From the NCBI RefSeq assembly GCF_042767895.1, contig NC_091565.1, positions 15,783,972 to 15,798,971 of the forward strand: a stretch of 15,000 nt of DNA, given 5' to 3'. A model generated the notes under the pieces. It did not search any database. It was given only the letters and a program-made list of their open reading frames with translations, and had not been told where the DNA came from. The position numbers were made by a program, and so were the translations under genes. This DNA comes from Penaeus vannamei. Lineage: Eukaryota; Arthropoda; Malacostraca; Decapoda; Penaeidae. Position 1 is the first letter of the stretch. Every line of letters begins with the position of its first letter. This document shows, one piece after another, positions 1 to 9,600 of this stretch.

Positions 1-1012
<1,012 letters not shown>

Positions 1013-1680
1013 TGAGATAGTTTACAGTCGGAAGCAAGTGTCCTCAGTCCTATCATTATAAATACCAGTTATACCCTCAATGGCGTGTCTTCCTTGACTC
1101 ATCACTTGCTGTGTCCTTTGCCCCACTCCTCCGAGCGGTTTATGATTACATGTAATTATGCTGACCTTATCGCTTTGTCATACCCGTGTTTTATTTTTAA
1201 ACATAGTCCAACTACAGTGCAATTGTCACGTATTCCAGTAGGCATTCCGACGGAAAAATGATAAAACAACAATGAATATCATGATGATAGTAAAAATGAT
1301 TTTTGATGATAGTGAGAGCGATAGCAATGTTGATAGTGATGTTGCTATATAATGATGATTACAATGATACCACGAGCAATGATGATGATAGCTATTACTA
1401 TTACGGATTTTGTTGTTATTGATGTTATTAATAGAATTATTGTCACTGCCATTGTTATTGTTATTACTATCATTATTAGCCGTGTTGCTATTGATTTATT
1501 ATTATTATCATTAGCATCATAATACTAATAACAATAATAATGATAGTGATGGTAATTATAGTAATAAAAAATATGATAACAATAATCATGATAATAATAA
1601 TGACAATTATGATAATAGTAACAATACTACTACTGCTACTACTACCACTAATAATGATAATAATAATGATAAGGGTAATG

Positions 1681-1712
1681 ACAATAATAATAATAATTAT
1701 TATTATTATTGT
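1681..1712. repeat. Perfect 16-bp palindrome at a motif switch
   Basis: Positions 1681-1696 (ACAATAATAATAATAA) are followed directly by their exact reverse complement at 1697-1712. The palindrome sits where the + strand changes from AAT units to ATT units, so it can form a loopless cruciform or snap-back hairpin. Confidence 0.95.
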
Positions 1713-1826
1713 TGTTGTTGTGTCCATTATCATTATTATCATTAACAATATCACTGTTATTATCATTATCATTATTACTGTTGTTATTATTATTATTATT
1801 ATCATCATTATTATTATCATTATTAC

Positions 1827-1877
<51 letters not shown>
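1827..1877. repeat. (CAT)17 perfect microsatellite
   Basis: Seventeen uninterrupted CAT units inside the larger degenerate trinucleotide block. It is the purest and so probably the most length-variable part of the block. Confidence 0.97.
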
Positions 1878-2290
1878 TATTATTATTATTATTGTCATTA
1901 TTATTATCATTATCATTATAATAATCAGTAGCAGCAGTAGTATCATAACTTTAACTGTTTTCAATATCATAATCACTAATATCATTAACAATACGATAGC
2001 AAAGAAAAATAATGATGATAATGTAATGATAATGATGATAATAGAAATTATAATACTAGTAATGATTATAATAACAATGTCAATAGTAACGAGAACGATA
2101 ATGATGATAAGAATGATGAGAATGAGAACGATGATGACAATAATAGTTAACGATATTAATAGTAGTAATGAAAATAATCATGATAAAAGAATAATGATAA
2201 AAGTGATAATTATAATAGTAATATTGATGACAATATAGATATTATAGTAATAATAAGGATAATGATAATAATAACAATGATAATGATAAT

Positions 2291-2344
2291 AGTAGTAGTA
2301 ACAATAATAGTGATAATAGTAGTAGTAACAATAATAGTGATAAT
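2291..2344. repeat. 27-bp unit, two perfect tandem copies
   Basis: The 27-mer starting AGTAGTAGTAACAATAATAG occupies 2291-2317 and is repeated exactly at 2318-2344. A higher-order duplication inside an otherwise degenerate microsatellite implies a fairly recent local duplication. Confidence 0.93.
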
Positions 2345-2783
2345 AATGATGATGATGATGATAATAATAATAACAATACTAATAATAATAATAATAATAG
2401 TTATAATCATTATAATCATTAATAATAATAATAGTAATAGTAATGATGAAAATAAAGTAATAAACCAATAATGATGTTAGTAATGATAATAGTAAAGATA
2501 ATAATGATAATGACAATAATGGAAATAGAAATAACAAATGATAACAACAGTATTGTTAATAATGGCAATAGTGAAAATGGTAATAATGACAGTGATAATT
2601 ATAATAGTCATAACAACAATGATAATCATATTAACAACAATAAAAATGATAATGATAATAATAATTATTATTATTATGATGATGATTATTATCATTATTG
2701 TTATTATTATTCTTTTTTATTATCATTATAGCAATAATAATAATAATAAGCATAATCATAGTGATAATGATGATGATGATGAT

Positions 2784-2813
2784 AATACTAATACTAATAC
2801 TAATACTAATACT
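2784..2813. repeat. (AATACT)5 hexanucleotide repeat
   Basis: Five perfect AATACT units in tandem inside the trinucleotide block. Confidence 0.95.
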
Positions 2814-3020
2814 AATAATAATAATGATGATAATAATAATAATGATAATAATAGTCACAATCATAATAATGATGATAATAGTAATAATAAGAAGAATGAT
2901 AATGATAATAACAAAAACAACAAGTATACTAGTGACAAGAATAATAACAAAATTAAGAAGAATAACAATAGCAGTAATTCTAATAGTAATGATGATTCTT
3001 ACAAGAATGATAGTGATATT

Positions 3021-3595
3021 TCTTTATGTAGATTACATTGCTTTTATTGCACTAATTACTCGCAATGAAACGGTTTGTTGTTTACAGTAGGGTTTGTGCA
3101 ATATTTTGTATGAATATCGTATGAATATCGTAATATTGTAAGGTGATAAACAATTTGATAGTCAAAAATATAGAATTGTGGCTTAGTGATTCGAGATATT
3201 AATAACACTGAAAGAGTAACATTTGGCAACGTTTGAGATTAACGGATAAATATTTTAGGAATGATTTGGATAAATAACCTATTTCAAATAATGCAGTAAC
3301 ACGCAAATGAAAATCTCGATACCAATTTAGATGTTAGAAATTATAATCATGAGCAAAATTTCAATTCCAAGTTATAATTGCAATAATTTATTCAATTGCG
3401 AACGCTCCCTTAGTAATCAAAACAACAGTTTGTCAGATGTTCAAAACCAGCTTCGACATTGGGCGTGATCTAACGTTATATTTCTGCGCGTAACAGGTAA
3501 TGAAAGGTAATTCTTGTTTGAGTTTATTATTTATTTAGTGTATATGGATGTGTTTCTTTTGTTTTCTTGTATTAGGTGTGAATTCTTCGTGAGAA
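3021..3595 (+). promoter_or_regulatory. Presumed promoter and 5' UTR region of NEDD1
   Basis: This stretch lies between the microsatellite block and the first proposed coding exon and has no gene of its own. No convincing TATA box or initiator was recognised. A pyrimidine-rich tract ending ATTAG at 3571-3575 looks like a good 3' splice site, and GT sites at 3497 (AACAG|GTAATG) and 3507 (AAAG|GTAATT) could be its donors. A 69-79 bp intron in the 5' UTR is therefore possible, with the 5' UTR resuming at 3576. The transcription start cannot be placed from sequence alone. Confidence 0.4.
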
Positions 3596-3617
3596 ATGGC
3601 GAAAGAAAAGGTCAAAG
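3596..3617 (+). CDS. NEDD1: NEDD1 exon 1 (proposed 22-nt first coding exon)
   Basis: ATG at 3596 opens MAKEKVK and ends in phase 1 at AAAG|GTTGGC. Joined to the next exon it gives MAKEKVKESESSTMLATAG, whose second half aligns with the start of vertebrate NEDD1. The phase fits exactly, the ATG context (GAGAAATGG) is reasonable, and a strong acceptor lies 20 nt upstream. The donor is not ideal after +2. The alternative is that translation begins at ATG 5051 in exon 2, giving a 780-residue protein and making this exon untranslated or absent. Confidence 0.5.
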
Positions 3618-6600
3618 GTTGGCATGTCGTTTTTACCGCGAATTTTAGTTTGTTCGTTTTATGCACTACGTTATTGCCTTTATTTTGCTCAGAAGGGGCT
3701 GGAGGTTGTGCATCTTCTATTGTGTTAATTTTATGACTGTATTATAATTGTGGACATTTTAAAGAAGTGGTTGTAAGTAAAGTATTGGTTCGCTTTTTCT
3801 CTTTTTTCACAGAAAGGAATTTTGATAAATAATATATGGTCGTTTCCTAATATTTATGTTCACTGTTGTATCTCAGAAATGGATTGGATTATAAATTAGA
3901 TACATTGCTTATAAGTTATATATATATTTGGCCATAATTAATAATTTCACAATTATTTTGTAGCTGTTATAGTTTGATTATTTAAAAGGCAGCAGATTTG
4001 TAAAATAAGAAAATGTTATTTTTTGATTTTGCAATATAATGGATAGGCTAATTGCAGAAGCTGTCTATCCACATGCCATCAGTAATATCTCCACAGAAAA
4101 GTATCTCTCCATTGTCATAGTAGTAGTTAGAAGAAGTTCACTTTACAGTAATACATATTAGACAAATTGTTTTTTTCATCCTCTTGCAAAAAATGTGTTC
4201 ATTATCTTTCACCGTTAGATATTCCTTTTTTCCCTTTCTTTCTTTAGATGTCAGACCGTTAGTAAGCAGATTGTTAAGCCTTGTGGAACAGATATTGTAG
4301 GCCAATTTACTCAAGCTTGTTGGTGTTCATATCATGGGACCATATTTTCAGGGAATATTAGATAACAATTAGAATAATAGAGTTTGTAGAGTCTGAAGGA
4401 TAATGTTTTTTCTTGTTCTATCATATAACCCAAAGATGTCACTTGAATTACTATAAATGGAACTGCTGATGTTAGAGTGTTGCAAATTTGCCAAATGTGT
4501 AAGAAATGGTTCGGAGTGTAAAAAGCAAGTAGATTTGAAGAGAAAAAGTGATAAAAAAAAGCGATTAGAAGACTAAAGACCTAGTGGAGATTGAGAAAAG
4601 ATGGTGATCATATAGAACAACTTAAAACCCTACTCTATATGAGATACAATCTGCACATAGTAAAGGTCAAGTCACAGCTGCTTTTCAGAGTCCAAAGATT
4701 TACTCATTAGCAAACCATTGTATTATTTTCGGCCAGGATAAGTGGAGTAGAATATCGTCTTTAGTAGGGCACAGTGTAAAGGGCCTTGTCTTGTTCATGT
4801 ATGAATATATATTGTTTGTTATATTAATCCATGTGTGTTGTATATCTGACTGACCCAAGAAGCTGAAACTAATTTGCTAAAATGTTAAGAATGTGTCTAA
4901 AAAGGAATAGGAAAAATGTAAAGATCTTTTATGGGAATACCATTAAGAAGTTGGTAAGGCTGGTGTGATAATTAAACAGCTAATCAATAAAATGTTCACT
5001 TTTTAATCTTTAATTTTAAAATCTGGTTTTCAGAGTCAGAGTCCAGCACAATGCTTGCAACTGCAGGAGATACAGTGAAACTATGGAATACCCAAAATTA
5101 TTCTCTATATCAAGAGATACCTTCTGTCAATGGTAAGTCATGATGCCAAGTAATATCAAGTGCTGGCCTTTTTTCCAAATTAAAGACAAAGAGAATAAGA
5201 AAGAGAGGCACATATGAGCATCTTTGTGTGTATGTATGTGTTTAAGCATGTGCATGTGGTGTATATTATGAATAATGCATATCTACACTTGTAGTTGCCC
5301 TTATTGATAGCTGTTTTGTAATTATACCTAAATCTTCTTGTGTATGATTATACATAGTGTTTGTAAATATTTAAATGGCTGCTTTATCACATTTCATTTC
5401 ATCATAATCTGTATTTCATTGCAGGACGTGTTATTGGCCTGACCTGGAATCAAGATGGGCAGTGCCTCGCAGGTTTGGGGGAGACTGGTGACGAGATCAT
5501 TTTATCTGCTATTAATGCCAAGTCAGCAGCTATGATTGGGGTTGTCAGAGGAATGGTAAGGTTCTAGCTTTTTTGGTCTTTTTCTGAAAATTGTTGTTCA
5601 AGATGAATTATATATATCATATTTGCACCAGTAGGGAAAAGTTGGGAAAAGAAATACCATTTGACTTCATTTTTGTGCCTGGAGTTTCTTTCTTCTGTTT
5701 TATCAAAACAGTAGAATACTGTATTACCCACTAGTAAAAAAATATTGACAATCTTTGTTATTTATGTTTATACATCTCTTTTCATATATTTTTTTCTCTC
5801 TCTCTTTCTCAGGATTCCCCATCATGCATCAAGTTTGCAAGTCGATCACCACATTATTTAGGAATTGGATCCAAAGATGGATCTGTGGCTATATGGAATG
5901 TGAAATCCCAAGCACAAAAGAAAGTATTTGCAGTAAGTAAAAATTGGTTATAGTTCTGTTTCATGAAGTTTTATGGAAGGTAATTCTGTAAATCTTTGTA
6001 AATAATGTTTGAATTTGTAGTATGTATAATATAATGAAAAAATTGCAGTTTCTTGAAAGAATTTTTAAAAGCATTGGTGTCATTAAGAAGGTCCTTTTGT
6101 CTTTGTGAAAGTTAGATTTTGTGCCACATCTTTATATAATATTTCAATAAGTTTTATACAGATATATATGTGTGTTTTTATATGTATATACATATACTTT
6201 TTTCCTTTTTTTATTTTTTCTATTATCATTATTATTATTATTACCTTTATTTTTTAATAGGTCACAGATACATGCATCACAAAAATTAGCTTCAGCCACA
6301 ATGACTCGCATATTGCAGCAGCCTCCAAAAAGGGAGCAATCTTCCTTCTTTCTGTTGTCAATAACTCATCAGCAGGACCATTCAAGGTCTTTGATAATAA
6401 GGTATGTAAGATTTTTTTTCTATTGTGTGCTAGATAGCTATTTAAAGATAAATTGATGTTTTCTTTTTCCTAGATTAGCCTGAATTCAAAGAAGCTGTTT
6501 AGAATAGAAGCTGTTTAGTCCTAAACCTGCATGGAAATGTAATTTTGTTTTTATTTCAATTTTCTGTCTGCATGATAGCAGATTCCTGTGAATGAAATTA

Positions 6601-9600
6601 TGAGCAAAGTATTATATTTATTACCAAAAATGATTTTTTTCTCTCTCTCTCTTTTTTCTAGGCTATAACGGACCTAGCATATAGCAGAGCAAAGAAATTT
6701 CTGCTAGGCTGTTGTTCAGATGAAGGCTCCGTGTCCTTATTTGATTCACATGCCAACAAGGTGATTCACTCTTTCAAGGGAGCTCATTCCTCACCAGCTG
6801 CCTCAGTGTCCTTTTCTCCGGTCAACGAACTGTTGATGATATCTGTGGGATATGACAAGAAGTTTGCTTGTTATAATGTACAGACAAAGCAGTAAGTATG
6901 TGTGGTCAGTGGTTTGGTGATAGTAGGATAACAGACAAATCAAATGTTAGATAAAAAACAAAAATTGTAGGACAACAGATGGACAAATAGACGCAAACAG
7001 GTAAACAGATTGGAAATTCACACAATTCAATTGAAGGGACTATCACAGTATGATTACATCATATATATGTTCTAGCATTTAAAATACATTTAATATATTA
7101 TAGCTTCTGAGCTTTACCAGTGTATGGACATTAGCTAAAACTTCCTTTATACCTCTAGCTATGAGTTAACAGGTAATGTTCCACATTACTGCTAATATTA
7201 CAGGTATATTTTGCAATGTGCTTGTATTTGTTTGAACAGTAAAGCTTCAAGGAAACAAACACCATTATTTCTCAGGCCCCTGATGACTCATCGCAGTTCA
7301 GCCCCCCTCACCAGTGCAGCCTTCCTCAGTGGTGGCCAGCAAGTCGCACTTGGCACCATGACTGGACAAGTATTTATTCATGACCTGCGTACTCTTCGCA
7401 CACCCTTGGCTACCGTCCCAGCTCATACGAAGGCTGTTACCAGTATCATTGTGCAACCAGCAACTCGAAGTGCAGTGTGTATTCTTATCTAAGGTTTCAA
7501 CTCTCTAGATGAATTACTCATGAATAAGTGTTCAAGTGGCTTGTCTTATTCCCAGTATTCAACATTACTTTTGGTAGTTTTTATCTTTTCTTTTTACTTA
7601 ATAACTTACAGTCTGAAAGCAGTGCTGGTGGTGTGAAAAAGAACTCCAAGCTGAAGAACAATATAGAAGGCCAAACTTCTCACAAAACATCCAAGTAGGT
7701 TATTTACGGGCAAGAGAGCCAGGTGCCAATGTCTCTGTATTTATAGGTTTTGTACACTATTGAAGAAGAATATTATTTCCAAAAATATGTCAGTATAATC
7801 CTTTGTATTTAGTTGTACACCTAAAGATGTATTACATGCACTATAAGTAGTAATTGAATATTTCTAGCCACCCTTTTGGTTTGTGGAGGGTAAGTTACTT
7901 TTGGTATAACTGAAATATGTGATAAGAAATATCTGTATTTTTGTTATTGGACTATTAGACCTTTGCCTTTCTTTTATTTTGGGAATAAATGAATGCAAGG
8001 AAAACTAACTTTCTAAAATGATTAATATCTGTACAAAGTGATATTTTTTAAAAGTTCATTAATAACATGCTCCAGTAAATTAATATGAATCCCATGTAAA
8101 CTAGTGATGTAACTTTTGCAAAAATTAAGTTTAAATTTATTAAGTATATGCAGAGTACTAAGAGACCTGTATCCTACACAGATCATGCTCAGACCAGCCA
8201 TCTGGGGGGTCACAAGCAGATCCAAGTGTCAAGAAGAAAACCGCTTTGGCTCCTGCAACTTCCGTGGATCCTTCTCATGATGTGTTGTCACCTGATGTCT
8301 TTTCTCCAATCAGATCCACAGAGAACCCGGTGAAGGTTAGATATAACTACATGGGTGTTGAATAGAGATATATGTATATAGTGTAACTTAGATGTTTTTG
8401 TTATAGAGTATATACTCTTCTTGTTCTTCATCCCCAGTAATAATTTGTTAATTTTAATTTGATTGATGAAGTTTATTGAGTGGTACTTACAGTTATAAAC
8501 CTTTCTGTAATTGCTGTTGTTAATCCTATAACATTTATATATTCTCTATGCTTACAGATGAATATTGAACAAGTTAAGAAGTTTACCTCCTTAGAACGAC
8601 ATGGATCAAGAGATTCTCTTGGCATGGATGATGTTTTATCTCCAGTTCGGCCAATAACACATGCTCCTGAAACTGCTGTTTCACCTCACACTTTAGTTGT
8701 TGCATCTCACAACGTAGATGATGGTATGCATTATCATTGTTGTTACAATAACTCATATTCTTTTATTTATATCATTTGATATACTCTTCTACTGCAAATT
8801 GTAAAGATGTAGTTTTGAACTTTATTTCCAAGTTCAGTATTTCTACTACATGCATTATGTAGTCTTTAGAGCTGAAAGAAGAAAATGGTTCTTGTCAAGT
8901 ATTAGGACATTTCTACAAAATTATTATTGATTTATTCTTTCAGATATCTTTTCTCCAGTAAGAGGAGCATCAAGTAATACAGGACTGCCTAAGATTTCTG
9001 CTGGAATGTTTGAGTCTTACAAAGGACATGACTGTGAAGGTGAGTGTTCCATGGAAGGTGTATTGATAAGATTAACAGCCATATTCACAATCAATGCGAA
9101 GCCCTCTATGACGGGAGTTTGCGAAGGTGATTGCATTGTTGTACCCACAATCGCCTTTGCAAACTCTCGTCGCAGAGGGCTTCGCATTGATTGTGAATAT
9201 GGCCGTAAATCAGAGTAACACAGGTAATACAAAGCTATTTGAGAATGTCTTGATTGTATGTTATTATTATTATTGGTACATTATAATCTTGTTGAGAGAT
9301 ATTTCCTGGTTGATTTTAAATAATTTCATATTAATTTTCCTAACAGATGACCTACTGTCTCCAATCAGATACAGAAGTAATTTCAGGCAGCAGTCTGGGA
9401 GTACAGGAAGCGCATCACCAAATATACCCCAGATTACCACAAGTGATGCCCTATTTGACGAACTACCTATTCCTCAGAATGAAAATTCAAAAGACAAAGA
9501 AAATGTCCAACCTTCAGATGCAGGCAAACCAAATAATAATTCAAATACCTATAACAAGGGAACACCTGTTCGAGCAACCCATTTAGAGGAAGCTTCGCCT

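Larger units (their letters stand above)
1258..3020. repeat. Degenerate trinucleotide (AAT/GAT/ATC) microsatellite block
   Basis: About 1.76 kb of imperfect three-base repeats. The + strand is mostly AAT/GAT around 1500-1690, 1920-2660 and 2740-2990, but mostly ATT/ATC/CAT around 1697-1920 and 2665-2735, so the motif sense flips several times. Embedded purer tracts include (CAT)17 at 1827-1877, a 27-bp unit present twice at 2291-2344, and (AATACT)5 at 2784-2813. Low-complexity isoleucine/methionine/asparagine open frames on both strands are by-products of the repeat. Confidence 0.95.

Noticed and set aside
1488..3090. Long isoleucine-, methionine- and asparagine-rich open frames on both strands
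   Set aside because: By-products of the trinucleotide microsatellite; composition is set by the repeat and overlaps on both strands.
5051..5053. ATG 5051 as the definite NEDD1 start
   Set aside because: Kept only as an alternative: the frame is open upstream to the acceptor and joins in phase to a plausible ATG exon at 3596.
9017..9232. Opposing open frames over the intron 11 hairpin with near-identical peptides
   Set aside because: The similarity follows directly from the inverted repeat; NEDD1 phases require this region to be intron.
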